Assembly (NCBI RefSeq): GCF_009905545.1
Contig: NZ_JAAALB010000026.1
Span: 1-64,000 of the forward strand
Source of the DNA: Cellulophaga sp. BC115SP
Lineage (GTDB): Bacteria > Bacteroidota > Bacteroidia > Cytophagales > Spirosomataceae
DNA length: 64,000 bases
Direction: 5' to 3'
The number at the start of each line of letters is the position of its first letter. The stretch's first letter is position 1. Below, in pieces: positions 23,323 to 31,993 of this stretch. The translations under genes and the position numbers were made by a program. The notes below the pieces were generated by a model. That model made no database searches and had not been told where the DNA came from. It was given only the letters and a program-made list of their open reading frames with translations.

Positions 23323-25734
23323 TTATTTGCGTTTCTTACGGTCATTACCATGCTTGTTATCTTTACCACCTTTATAGTCTTTTTTCCTATTATCTCTACC
23401 TCTAGAGTCAGATTTTGATCTGTGACGAGAATTAAAGCGTTCTTTGTCTTTTTTACCACCACCACGGCTTTCATTAGCTCCTGCTAGCAATAAATCCATC
23501 GTTCTACGAGCTAAATTACATTCTTTTACTCTTACCTGAACTTTATCGCCAAAAGTATATACTTTACCGTTGCGCTGACCTACAATACGGAAGTTGTCTC
23601 TGTCAAAATCATAGAAATCATCTTTCAAGTCAACCATACGAACGATACCTTCTGATGCAGTTTCGGTAATTTCTACAAAAATACCGAACTCGGTTACACC
23701 CGAAATAATACCATCCCAAACACGCTCTTCTTCCATCATACTCATGTATTCTACTTGCTTGTATTTGATTGAAGCGCGTTCGGCTTCACTCGCAAGTTTT
23801 TCCATTTCAGAAGAATGTTTACATCTTACCTCCCAAGCAGCTCTTTCGAGTGGATCACCGCCGTCAAGATAATGTTGTAGCATACGATGCGCCATCATGT
23901 CAGGATAACGGCGAATTGGTGACGTAAAATGTGAGTAGAACGGAAATGCCAAACCAAAGTGACCAATAGGATCGGTGCTATATTTGGCTTTTGACATGGT
24001 ACGTACTGCCAAGCTCTCCAAGATATTTTGCTCTGGTTTTCCTTCAATACCTTCCATCAGTTGATTGAAAGAACTACTGATTTGTGCGGCTTCTGTGGCT
24101 ACCGAATAACCAAACTTCTTGGCAAAGGTAGAAAACGTGCGAAGCTTTTCGGGGTCTGGTGCTTCGTGGATACGATACACCATGGTATTGCGAGGCTCTT
24201 TTTTACGAAGTTTATACACATACTCAGCCACACGCTTGTTGGCTAATAGCATGAATTCTTCGATAAGTTTGTGAGTATCTTTACGGATTTTTTGGTAGAT
24301 ACCTAATGGTTTACCATTTTCGTCCAACTTGAATTTTACTTCAACTGTTTCAAAGTTTACCGCGCCGTTAGCAAAACGCTCGGCACGAAGAATATGCGCT
24401 AGGTTATTCAAAACCGTCAATTCATGCAAAAACGGAACTTCTGGCGTAGTAGGTTCTTCTACTTTTTTCTTACGGCCACGTTTAGGTTTTACTTCTTCTG
24501 CGGGTGTCGCAACGTCTGTAGTTTCGTTGACAGTAACTGGCGCTTCGGCAGGAGGATTATTTAGATCTAATACTTCTTGTGCCTCTTCATAAGAAAAACG
24601 CTTATCAGAGTGAATGACTGTGCGACCAAACCATTCGTTTTTGATTTTACCTTTTGATGTAATTTCGAAAATGGCCGAAAAAGTCAGTTTGTCCTCATTA
24701 GGACGTAAAGAACACAAGCCATTCGAAAGTTTTTCAGGAAGCATTGGTACTACTCTATCCACCAAATACACTGATGTGGCACGCTTGAATGCTTCTTGCT
24801 CCAAAATGGTATTGGGTTGAACATAATGCGTTACATCGGCAATGTGGATACCGATTTGATAATTACCGTTTTCGAGTTGTTCAAAACTCAAGGCATCATC
24901 AAAATCTTTGGCATCTATTGGGTCAATAGTGAAGGTGGTAATGCCACGCATATCTTTGCGTTTGGCAATTTCTGCTTCAGGAATTTTCTCTGAAATATCT
25001 TCGGCTTCTTGTTCGACACCTTCAGGAAAATGGTATGGCAAACCGAATTCGGCTAAAATAGCATGCATTTCGGTATTGTTTTCGCCAGCTTTACCTAATA
25101 CTTCCTGAATAACACCTTCCATTTTACGTTCGCCAAGAGGCCATTTGGTGATTTTTACAATCACTTTATCGCCATGCTTTACATCTTTAAGTGCTTCTCT
25201 TGGCACAAAAATGTCTTGGTACAAACGCTTAGAATCTGGTGTTACAAAAGCATAATTAGGTAGTAATTCGATAGTCCCTACAATTTCGGAGCGACCATGT
25301 TCTAGAATTTCTACAACTTCCCCTTCGGCACGGTCAGAACCTTTTTTACGTTTTGCCGAAATCAATACTTTGACAATATCGCCATCGATAGCTCCATTGA
25401 GGTCTTGGTTTGAAATCCAAACATCATCTTCACGACCCTCTACTACCACAAATGCAAATCGGGCATTGACATGGTCTACTTTCCCTGTCACAAACTCAGT
25501 GACACGGTCTATGATATAATTGCCGTCTTTTTGACGAATCAGTTTTTTGTCTTTAGTTAGTACTTCAACTAGTGTAGCAAAAAGTTCTTTTGTACTGCGG
25601 TCACGAACGGCAAAGGCTTTGTGAACTTGATTGAGCGACCAGCTACGGTCGTCGTTTAGTTCGAAAAATGATAAGATTTCATTTTTTACAGATTCGCGAA
25701 ATCTTTCTTCTTTGCTATTTTTTTGTTTAGTCAT
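23323..25734 (-). CDS. rnr: Ribonuclease R
   Basis: This 803-residue 3'-5' exoribonuclease has an N-terminal winged-helix and cold-shock region (about 1-240: FVTGKVDHVNARFAFVVV, IFVPREALKDVKHGDKV). The RNB catalytic domain starts near 262 with ITTFTIDPIDAKDFDDALSFE, which carries the catalytic Asp cluster, and includes IGLAFPFYSHFTSPIRRYPDMMAHR-type motifs near 600. An S1 domain lies at about 665-745, followed by a highly basic, Gly/Lys-rich tail. An Ala/Pro/Lys insert (about 396-425, KPKRGRKKKVEEPTTPE) interrupts the RNB domain and looks like a flexible loop. It degrades structured RNA. Confidence 0.93.
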   Translation of the reverse strand: MTKQKNSKEERFRESVKNEILSFFELNDDRSWSLNQVHKAFAVRDRSTKELFATLVEVLTKDKKLIRQKDGNYIIDRVTEFVTGKVDHVNARFAFVVVEGREDDVWISNQDLNGAIDGDIVKVLISAKRKKGSDRAEGEVVEILEHGRSEIVGTIELLPNYAFVTPDSKRLYQDIFVPREALKDVKHGDKVIVKITKWPLGERKMEGVIQEVLGKAGENNTEMHAILAEFGLPYHFPEGVEQEAEDISEKIPEAEIAKRKDMRGITTFTIDPIDAKDFDDALSFEQLENGNYQIGIHIADVTHYVQPNTILEQEAFKRATSVYLVDRVVPMLPEKLSNGLCSLRPNEDKLTFSAIFEITSKGKIKNEWFGRTVIHSDKRFSYEEAQEVLDLNNPPAEAPVTVNETTDVATPAEEVKPKRGRKKKVEEPTTPEVPFLHELTVLNNLAHILRAERFANGAVNFETVEVKFKLDENGKPLGIYQKIRKDTHKLIEEFMLLANKRVAEYVYKLRKKEPRNTMVYRIHEAPDPEKLRTFSTFAKKFGYSVATEAAQISSSFNQLMEGIEGKPEQNILESLAVRTMSKAKYSTDPIGHFGLAFPFYSHFTSPIRRYPDMMAHRMLQHYLDGGDPLERAAWEVRCKHSSEMEKLASEAERASIKYKQVEYMSMMEEERVWDGIISGVTEFGIFVEITETASEGIVRMVDLKDDFYDFDRDNFRIVGQRNGKVYTFGDKVQVRVKECNLARRTMDLLLAGANESRGGGKKDKERFNSRHRSKSDSRGRDNRKKDYKGGKDNKHGNDRKKRK

Positions 25735-26133
25735 TGATATATAATTACCTTTTATTCAAAGAAAAGGATTGTTTCAGTTATAAAATGAGAAATAATGTGT
25801 GGTGGCTGAGTTGTGCTTGGTAGTATTTGCCAATAAAATGTAAATGCTTTATGTGATTGCCATTAGCCACTATTTTGTATGAGCTAAAATGATACCAATA
25901 AGTAGATGGTGGATTTGAGAATGTGTATTTCGGTGGTGAAAAGCCCGAAATTTTTAACTTCTATTGTATGAATTGCTAGTTTTCAAATAATAAATCACAA
26001 AGTCACTCTAATACTAATTCGCTCAATACTTACACGAACAGTTCTAAATTACGATTATTCTTGTATATATGACAATATTTATAAGAATTTGGTTTACTCT
26101 GGTGCCAATAAAGAATGGTTCTATATTAGTAGC
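25735..26133. other. Intergenic region upstream of rnr
   Basis: No gene was seen. It contains a degenerate family B remnant around 25988-26030 (CACAAAGTCACTCTAATAC ... TTCGCTCAATAC). A 34-codon frame from 26069 runs into the adjacent repeat and is not considered a gene. Confidence 0.4.
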
Positions 26134-26273
26134 GTACGAAGGATTTCAAACTATTTTGGATTTGGGATGTTGAATTTCGGAAGTGTAAGCCACGTCTTTG
26201 AGTCATATTTTACAAAAAACTAAAGTAGGTTTTTATATTTCCGAAATCAGCAATAATTTCAAATCCTTCGTAT
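26134..26273. repeat. Family A palindromic repeat, copy 1
   Basis: The ends ACGAAGGATTTCAAACTATT and the inverse of AATAATTTCAAATCCTTCGT match at about 18 of 20 positions. Inner arms GAATTTCGGAAGTG and TTTCCGAAATCAGC also pair. It lies in the gap between rnr and proC. Confidence 0.75.
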
Positions 26274-26308
26274 CGTCCTAATGCCTATGGCTTATAACCT
26301 AAAGCATA

Positions 26309-27109
26309 TTATTTTGAAAGTTCTGTTGCGCGTTTTTGTGCAGCAAAGATACCTTCTTTTAAATTTTGAGCTAATAAGCCTTCCTCAAATCGCTTGAGGG
26401 CAGCTTCGGTAGTACCACCTTTTGACGCTACAGCCTTAATAAGTTCGTCGAGGCTCTTTTCTGCATTGTTGATAAGGTGAAATGATCCCAACATCGTTTG
26501 TTTTACCAATAATGCCGCCATCGAGTCCTCAAAGCCCATTTCTTTACCTGCTTCAATCATAGCTTTTACCAAATAGAAGAAATAAGCAGGACCGCTACCC
26601 GATAAAGCTGTTACAGCATCGAGCAAAGATTCTTCTTCTAAGAACACCGCACGACCAGTAGAGTTAATCAAGTTTTCAACCTTCTTTAATTGGCTCAACG
26701 TAATGTCACCAGAGGCCGCAAAAGCAGTCATCCCCATTCCCAACAATGCAGGCGTGTTTGGCATAGCTCTTACAATAATTCGGTGATTGAGCGATTCTTG
26801 TATTTTATCGATAGAAATACCAGCCATGATACTCAAAATAATTTGGTTGGGCTGGATTACTTTTTTAAGTTCTTCAGAAACTGTTGGATAGTCTTGGGGC
26901 TTAACCGACAGGATGATTAAATCGTATTCTCCGACTTTAGGAGAAATCGTATCTACTACAACACCTGCTTTTTCTGACTGAAGCGCTTCGGCTCTGGCAG
27001 CATTTTTTTCGATTAAGAATAGGTTTTCTTTTTTTACTAAATCATATTGAATAAAAGATTTGGCAAATGCCATTCCCATATTCCCCGCTCCAACAATAGC
27101 TACTTTCAT
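26309..27109 (-). CDS. proC: Pyrroline-5-carboxylate reductase
   Basis: This 266-residue enzyme performs the last step of proline synthesis. It has an N-terminal NAD(P)-binding VAIVGAGNMGMAFA (residues 3-16) and the family signature ALSGSGPAYFFYLVKAMIEAGKEMG near 160-185, followed by KQTMLGSFHL and SKGGTTEAALKRFEEG near 228. The length is typical. An exact -7 box (TAATTTTG) lies about 77 nt upstream. Confidence 0.94.
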   Translation of the reverse strand: MKVAIVGAGNMGMAFAKSFIQYDLVKKENLFLIEKNAARAEALQSEKAGVVVDTISPKVGEYDLIILSVKPQDYPTVSEELKKVIQPNQIILSIMAGISIDKIQESLNHRIIVRAMPNTPALLGMGMTAFAASGDITLSQLKKVENLINSTGRAVFLEEESLLDAVTALSGSGPAYFFYLVKAMIEAGKEMGFEDSMAALLVKQTMLGSFHLINNAEKSLDELIKAVASKGGTTEAALKRFEEGLLAQNLKEGIFAAQKRATELSK

Positions 27110-27185
27110 GATGGTTTGTTTTTGGTCAAAAATTAATTAAAATGATTATAAATTTGGTTATCAGCTGAATTTCAGTTTTGTGAAA

Positions 27186-27193
27186 CAAAATTA
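27186..27193 (-). promoter_or_regulatory. -7 box upstream of proC
   Basis: The minus strand reads TAATTTTG (exact TAnnTTTG), just after the terminator of the preceding gene. No good -33 match was seen. Confidence 0.45.
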
Positions 27194-27194
27194 C

Positions 27195-27234
27195 AACAAA
27201 AAACCTGACAGTATTGATAAAATATTGTCAGGTT
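27195..27234 (-). terminator. Terminator of the thiol-disulfide protein gene
   Basis: On the minus strand, AACCTGACAATATT pairs with AATACTGTCAGGTT (one wobble) and is followed by TTTTTGTTG. It lies 38 nt after the stop at 27272. Confidence 0.8.
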
Positions 27235-27271
27235 GATGGTTGCCTTATGGGCGAAGTATATGTTACTAAAA

Positions 27272-28426
27272 TTAATCTTTGAAGATTTCTTCTAGCTTTT
27301 TCTCTAATTCTGCTGAGCTACCTGTGTATTTGGCAATTACTTTTCCTTCTTTATCTATTAAAAATTGCGCAGGAATAGCGCTCACGCCATAGGCTGCTGC
27401 TGCAATGCTATTCCAATATTGAAGGTCGGATACTTGTTGCCAAACCAGCCCGTCTTTTTCAATGGCACGAACCCAAGCTGTTTTTTCTTGGTCGAGGCTC
27501 ACGCCCAAAATATCAAATCCCTTAGCATGAAAACGGTTATAAATTCTTACAATGTTAGGGTTTTCACGACGACAAGGTCCACACCAGCTTGCCCAAAAAT
27601 CAATCAATACATATTTGCCACGCATTGATGAAAGCGTAACCAAACTATCAGAAGGTGTTTTTAAGGAAATCTCTGGAGCTTCAGAACCGATAGCAACACC
27701 TTTCATTCTTTTGATTTGTTCCAAAAAAGATTTGATATGTGGGTTAGGAGAATTAGCTTTTTCCTTTTTGAATGTATCAGCTACCTTTTCCAATAAATCC
27801 ATATCTGTTTCTGGGTTTAGGAAATTGCCTGCTGTCCAAAGTGCCACCAACTCAGAACCCATATCAGGAATCATCGCTTTGATTTTGCCTACAGTGATTT
27901 GTTGTGCATTTTGAAATTCATTTTGGATTTTCTGCAAAGTTGCGTCGTCCTTTTTCTCCGTTGCAATGGTTACTTGTTTGTTCCAACCTTCAACCTTGGT
28001 TTGTAACTCTTGGTTAATTTTGATGATTTGGTTGAAATACTGGATATTCTTCGATTCACCTTTGATTTGGAATTTACCTCTTACTTGAGGTGTATCCATA
28101 CCATCGGCAACAACTTCTACTTTTTCGCCTCCTTCAAGAATCAAGAGTAATTTCTGACTCAAAGGCATATTGAAAAAGTTAATCAAATAATAGCCACCAC
28201 CCTCAGCAATGGGCGAATTGAACTTGAAATTATGAGCGGCATCTACATTGGCAGAGTCGATATTAACAGCCGTACCACGACCATTAATCATTTGAAGATA
28301 GACTTTTTTGTCAGGAACTACATTTTGAACTTTTCCTGTGATTTGAGCTTTTTTTGTGGCTGTGGTTTGTGCTACCATCGAGAATCCAAGCAAAACACTA
28401 AGGATACTCAAGATTGATTTTTTCAT
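27272..28426 (-). CDS. TlpA-like thiol-disulfide oxidoreductase with DUF4369
   Basis: The protein is 384 residues from the chosen ATG at 28426, which gives a clean signal peptide (MKKSILSILSVLLGFSMVAQ). An in-frame ATG 36 nt upstream would add 12 unlikely residues and lies inside an inverted repeat. The DUF4369-type beta domain spans about 25-115 (ITGKVQNVVPDKKVYLQM ...), followed by a helical linker, and a thioredoxin domain at about 245-384 carries the redox motif FWASWCGPCRRENP. These proteins act in the periplasm or at the outer membrane in disulfide reduction or exchange. It is monocistronic. Confidence 0.88.
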   Translation of the reverse strand: MKKSILSILSVLLGFSMVAQTTATKKAQITGKVQNVVPDKKVYLQMINGRGTAVNIDSANVDAAHNFKFNSPIAEGGGYYLINFFNMPLSQKLLLILEGGEKVEVVADGMDTPQVRGKFQIKGESKNIQYFNQIIKINQELQTKVEGWNKQVTIATEKKDDATLQKIQNEFQNAQQITVGKIKAMIPDMGSELVALWTAGNFLNPETDMDLLEKVADTFKKEKANSPNPHIKSFLEQIKRMKGVAIGSEAPEISLKTPSDSLVTLSSMRGKYVLIDFWASWCGPCRRENPNIVRIYNRFHAKGFDILGVSLDQEKTAWVRAIEKDGLVWQQVSDLQYWNSIAAAAYGVSAIPAQFLIDKEGKVIAKYTGSSAELEKKLEEIFKD

Positions 28427-28455
28427 AAATAAAGCGGTAACTGATAAAAGGGTAA

Positions 28456-28515
28456 AAGGCATTTATTAGACGTTTTACAAAAATAGAATCGTAATGAATG
28501 TCTAATAAATGCCTT
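28456..28515. promoter_or_regulatory. 16-bp perfect inverted repeat around the TlpA-like gene promoter
   Basis: AAGGCATTTATTAGAC (28456-28471) and its exact complement (28500-28515) flank 28 nt that contain a minus-strand -7 box TATTTTTG (28478-28485). Only one arm would be transcribed from that promoter, so a DNA operator is more likely than an RNA hairpin. A hairpin on a read-through transcript cannot be excluded. Confidence 0.6.
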
Positions 28516-28628
28516 CAGAATAATTGAGCTGTTGGCGATAGGCTTTCAGCAAGTGATTCCAGAATCATTTGCATTGAATGACATCGAATACTTGGTTTAT
28601 TCGACAGCCTTTTCCCTATGCGCTCTTA

Positions 28629-30086
28629 TTAAAGCGAGTCGAGTGTTTTTTGTAAAAGTGCGGTAGTAACTTTTGGATCGGCTGAACCTTTTGATTTTTT
28701 CATAATGTCGCCCATAAACATGCCCAAAAGCCCTTTTTTGCCGTTTTTATACTCTTTTACTTTGGCTGGATTGGCTGCCAAAACCTCATCAATTAACGAC
28801 TGAAGCGTGTCGGTATTGCTTTGTTGAATCAAATTCTTTGCTTCAGCAATCTGAAGTGGACTAGCCGACGTATCTGTTACCATCACAGGGAAAATCTGTT
28901 GCGAGGCGGTTGAGGTACTCACTTTCCCTTCATCTACAAGGTTAATCAGCTGTGCTAACTTTTCAGGAGTAATGGTTAACTGCTCAATTTCCAAATGATT
29001 GTCATTGAGATATGATTTTACCGTACCCATAATCCAGTTTGAAGCCGCTTTGTAGTTTTTGGTAAACTGACAAGTTGCGTCAAAATATTCGGCTACCTCA
29101 CGGCTATCTGTTAATACACCTGCGTCATAATCTGGCAAGCCATAAGTTTTAGTAAACTTCTCGAAAAGCTCCCAAGGTAAAGCAGGCATTTGAGCTTTTA
29201 CTTGGTTCAATAACTCTTCCGAAATATGTAGAGGTACCAAGTCTGGTTCAGGGAAATAACGATAATCGTTCATTGATTCCTTTTCACGCATACCCGAAGT
29301 ACGTCCAGTAGCAGGGTCGAAGTTACGCGTTTCCTGAATGATTTTTTCACCAGCTTCAACGGCCTCTATCTGACGAACTACCTCATAATCAATTGCTTTT
29401 TGAATAAAGCGAATCGAGTTCATGTTTTTGATTTCAACTTTTGTACCAAAAACTTTACTGCCGACTGGCATCACAGAGATATTGACATCGCAACGCAATG
29501 AACCTTCTTCCATGTTACCATCGCAAATATGCAGGTATCTTACAAGCTTGCGAACCTCGGTCATAAATTGAGCAGCCTCTTCCGATGACTTGATTTCTGG
29601 TTCTGTTACCATTTCAACCAAAGGCGTACCAGCACGGTTGTAGTCAATAAGACTGTCGCTCGAACCCTCGGCATGAAGAGATTTTCCTGCATCTTCTTCC
29701 AAGTGAATATGGTGGAATCGTACGACTTTTTCACCTGTAGATAATTTCACTTTTACGCCACCACCAATACAAATGGGGGTTTTGTCTTGTGTAATCTGAT
29801 ACCCTTTTGGAAGGTCAGGATAGAAATAGTTTTTGCGGTCAAAATATTGATATTCAGATATTTTTGAGCCAGCAGCAAAGCCCATTTTGATAGCGTACTC
29901 AACCGCTTTACGATTAAGTTTTGGCAAAGTTCCTGGGTGTCCCAGCGTAATGGGAGAAATATGGGTATTGGGCGCAGCTCCAAAAGAGGCAGAGTCTGCT
30001 GCAAAAATTTTACTCTCGGTTTGAAGTTGAGCGTGTACCTCTAGGCCAATAACAACTTCATATTTGTTTCTAATTTCTTGGTTCAC
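28629..30086 (-). CDS. gatB: Asp-tRNA(Asn)/Glu-tRNA(Gln) amidotransferase subunit B
   Basis: This 485-residue subunit of GatCAB binds misacylated tRNA and activates the acyl group with ATP. It begins with YEVVIGLEVHAQLQTESKIF (residues 9-28), then LGHPGTLPKLN (48-58), FDRKNYFYPDLPKGYQITQ (about 83-101) and LRCDVNISV near 198, and has a C-terminal YqeY/GatB tail domain (about 340-485: GLLGMFMGDIMKKSKGSADP). A TATCTTTG -7 box lies about 79 nt upstream. gatA and gatC are not adjacent. Confidence 0.95.
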   Translation of the reverse strand: MNQEIRNKYEVVIGLEVHAQLQTESKIFAADSASFGAAPNTHISPITLGHPGTLPKLNRKAVEYAIKMGFAAGSKISEYQYFDRKNYFYPDLPKGYQITQDKTPICIGGGVKVKLSTGEKVVRFHHIHLEEDAGKSLHAEGSSDSLIDYNRAGTPLVEMVTEPEIKSSEEAAQFMTEVRKLVRYLHICDGNMEEGSLRCDVNISVMPVGSKVFGTKVEIKNMNSIRFIQKAIDYEVVRQIEAVEAGEKIIQETRNFDPATGRTSGMREKESMNDYRYFPEPDLVPLHISEELLNQVKAQMPALPWELFEKFTKTYGLPDYDAGVLTDSREVAEYFDATCQFTKNYKAASNWIMGTVKSYLNDNHLEIEQLTITPEKLAQLINLVDEGKVSTSTASQQIFPVMVTDTSASPLQIAEAKNLIQQSNTDTLQSLIDEVLAANPAKVKEYKNGKKGLLGMFMGDIMKKSKGSADPKVTTALLQKTLDSL

Positions 30087-30164
30087 AGAATATTAATTTC
30101 AGTTTGAGGCAAGAATCTTCTGTATTTTTGTAAAAAAGTTTCTGCCTTGTGGAACAATCGTCTA

Positions 30165-30172
30165 CAAAGATA
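30165..30172 (-). promoter_or_regulatory. -7 box upstream of gatB
   Basis: The minus strand reads TATCTTTG, an exact consensus match, giving a 5' UTR of about 75 nt. No clear -33 element was seen. Confidence 0.45.
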
Positions 30173-30358
30173 GTAAAAAGCATGGCTCGGTATAACCAGC
30201 AAGGCTAAGTGATTGGAAATTTGATGGTTTTCAAAAAATAAATCATCCTATTCCAACCTTTTAAGTCAAGAAAAGCTCTTTGTAGTAAAATGTTCAAAAA
30301 ACACATTTTTATAATGCCTTAAGGCGTTGTATGTATTGTCCGTAAGCTTATAAACACA

Positions 30359-30904
30359 TTGAATACATTGGAACTTGAAAAAGACCTCATAAACGCTTGT
30401 TTGCAAAACGACCGCATTGCACAGCGAAAGCTCTATCAGGCTTACGCATCGCGTATGTTGGTGGTATGCTCACGCTATGCACAAAGCAAGGCCGAAGCGG
30501 AGGATATTCTTCAAGAAGCTTTTATTAAGATATTTCAAAACTTGGCTAGTTTTAGAGGTGAAAGTACGATTGGCGCATGGATTAAAAGAATTGTTATCAA
30601 TACGGCCATTAAGCATATTCGTTCACAACAGCCTTGGCAGGATATGTCGGATGTTGCTGAATTTGAAAACCATTTTTCGGACAAAGGCACGAGTATCGAA
30701 GGAATTCATTTTCAGGAATTGTTGGCCATGATTCATAAATTACCGAAGGGCTGTCAAACCGTATTTAACTTGTATGCTATTGAAGGATATCAGCACCACG
30801 AAATTGCTGAAATGTTAGGTATTTCGGAAGGAACATCAAAGTCGCAATATTCGCGCGCTAAGCAATTATTGCAAGCACAACTTTCGTATGATAAAGTAGG
30901 ATAA
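30359..30904 (+). CDS. ECF-type RNA polymerase sigma factor
   Basis: This 181-residue protein has sigma region 2 at about 20-90 (ASRMLVVCSRYAQSKAEAEDILQEAFIKIFQNLASFRGES, IGAWIKRIVINTAIKHIR) and region 4 at about 120-175 (LAMIHKLPKGCQTVFNLYAIEGYQHHEIAEMLGISEGTSKSQYSRAK). The frame has no ATG before residue 30, which would cut region 2, and is closed upstream by a stop after an ATG at 30314. The start is therefore taken as TTG at 30359; a second TTG at 30368 is also possible. It is followed by a putative membrane anti-sigma or partner protein. Confidence 0.88.
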   Translation: MNTLELEKDLINACLQNDRIAQRKLYQAYASRMLVVCSRYAQSKAEAEDILQEAFIKIFQNLASFRGESTIGAWIKRIVINTAIKHIRSQQPWQDMSDVAEFENHFSDKGTSIEGIHFQELLAMIHKLPKGCQTVFNLYAIEGYQHHEIAEMLGISEGTSKSQYSRAKQLLQAQLSYDKVG

Positions 30905-30953
30905 AGCACAAATGAAATAATATGACAAAATCTTTACTGATAAAATCACTATA

Positions 30954-31613
30954 ATGGATAATTCATCACACAATTCTTTTGAGGACCAATGGCGTGACGC
31001 CTTCGATGATGCCTCTATGACCCCATCCGACTGGGTATGGGATGGCATAGAAGCGTCCTTGGAGCAGTCTGCTCCTTCGTCGTCCGCACCAGAAGCGAGT
31101 GGTGGGATGGCCAAAGGTAGCCTTGGGCTTTATTCTGCTGGACTAGCAGTAGTGGTGTTGGTTGGTGCATGGTTATTGAAGCCTGAAGATGATAGCACTA
31201 AAGACTTGCCTGAGCAGCCGAGTGTTCATCAACAAGCAGTCGTAAAGCCTGTTCGCACTCCAGAAAAAAAACAGGATGAAAATTACGTAGTAGTTGAGAA
31301 AAATATGGAGCCTGCAACCCCAAGTATCAGGCAAGAGGAGGCTCCAACTGCATCGCAACCGATATTAGTAGAAGAACTTGTGAAAAAGTCGGTAGTTGAT
31401 TCTATTAATTTTATATCACCAACCACTACCAAAGAGATACCTGTAGCTCATGATGGATTACAAGTAAATCATAGAGTGATGGAACCAACAGTTCCTTCCA
31501 TCCAGACGCCCTATTTTGAGCCACAACCACCCGTTCCTGTCAAAACACAGAAAAAGGGCTTTTTGAAAAATGTTAAAATAACAGTCGGCGCAGGGGTATA
31601 CCAAAGACCTTAA
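30954..31613 (+). CDS. Single-pass membrane protein, putative anti-sigma partner (possibly truncated)
   Basis: This 219-residue protein starts 49 bp after the sigma gene. The N-terminus (SFEDQWRDAFDDASMTPSDWVWDGIEASLEQ) resembles the cytoplasmic head of proteins that follow ECF sigma genes in Bacteroidota. One membrane helix lies at about 57-76 (LGLYSAGLAVVVLVGAWLL), followed by a Pro/Lys/Glu-rich periplasmic stretch. The last residues (VKITVGAGVYQRP) look like the start of a beta-barrel, as in longer relatives, and the stop is 8 bp before a family A repeat. It may have been shortened by repeat insertion or rearrangement. Anti-sigma activity is inferred from position only. Confidence 0.6.
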   Translation: MDNSSHNSFEDQWRDAFDDASMTPSDWVWDGIEASLEQSAPSSSAPEASGGMAKGSLGLYSAGLAVVVLVGAWLLKPEDDSTKDLPEQPSVHQQAVVKPVRTPEKKQDENYVVVEKNMEPATPSIRQEEAPTASQPILVEELVKKSVVDSINFISPTTTKEIPVAHDGLQVNHRVMEPTVPSIQTPYFEPQPPVPVKTQKKGFLKNVKITVGAGVYQRP

Positions 31614-31621
31614 AATGTCGT

Positions 31622-31766
31622 GTACGAAGGATTTCAGGCTATTTCGGATATCGGATGTTGGATTTCGGAAGTGTAAGCTTCTGTATTTTGTAAAAAATAA
31701 ATAGGATTTTCTTTACTTCCGAAATCAGAAATCCCAAATCCGCAATAGTTGGAAATCCTTCGTATA
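31622..31766. repeat. Family A palindromic repeat, copy 2
   Basis: The ends GTACGAAGGATTTC and GAAATCCTTCGTAT are inverted. The inner arms TTTCGGATATCGGATGTTGG and CCCAAATCCGCAATAG are imperfect complements, and GATTTCGGAAGT / ACTTCCGAAATC is perfect. Copy 3 follows at an offset of 167 bp. Confidence 0.8.
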
Positions 31767-31788
31767 TCCCTAACTCCGCATTAGTACT

Positions 31789-31938
31789 GTACGAAGGATT
31801 ATAAAAACTGTTTATTTCGGATATCGGATGTTGGATTTCGGAAGTATAATCTTCTATATTTTGCAAAAAACAAAGGTATTTTACTTTATTTCCGAAATCA
31901 GAAATCCCAAATCTGCAATAGTTTAAAATCCTTCGTAC
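31789..31938. repeat. Family A palindromic repeat, copy 3 (tandem with copy 2)
   Basis: The ends GTACGAAGGATT and AATCCTTCGTAC are perfect inverses. The interior matches copy 2 closely. The trailing sequence TAACTCCGCATT also follows copy 2, so the repeated unit is about 167 bp and includes it. A 147-codon frame on the minus strand here is a product of the repeats. Confidence 0.8.
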
Positions 31939-31993
31939 ACCAGTAACTCCGCATTCTGAATTCAATACTCTTAACTTATCTTTCATTATATCT

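Noticed and set aside
26069-26173. 34-codon plus-strand frame beginning MTIFIRIW
   Set aside because: It runs into the family A repeat and has no recognisable signal, family or spacing; it is probably chance.
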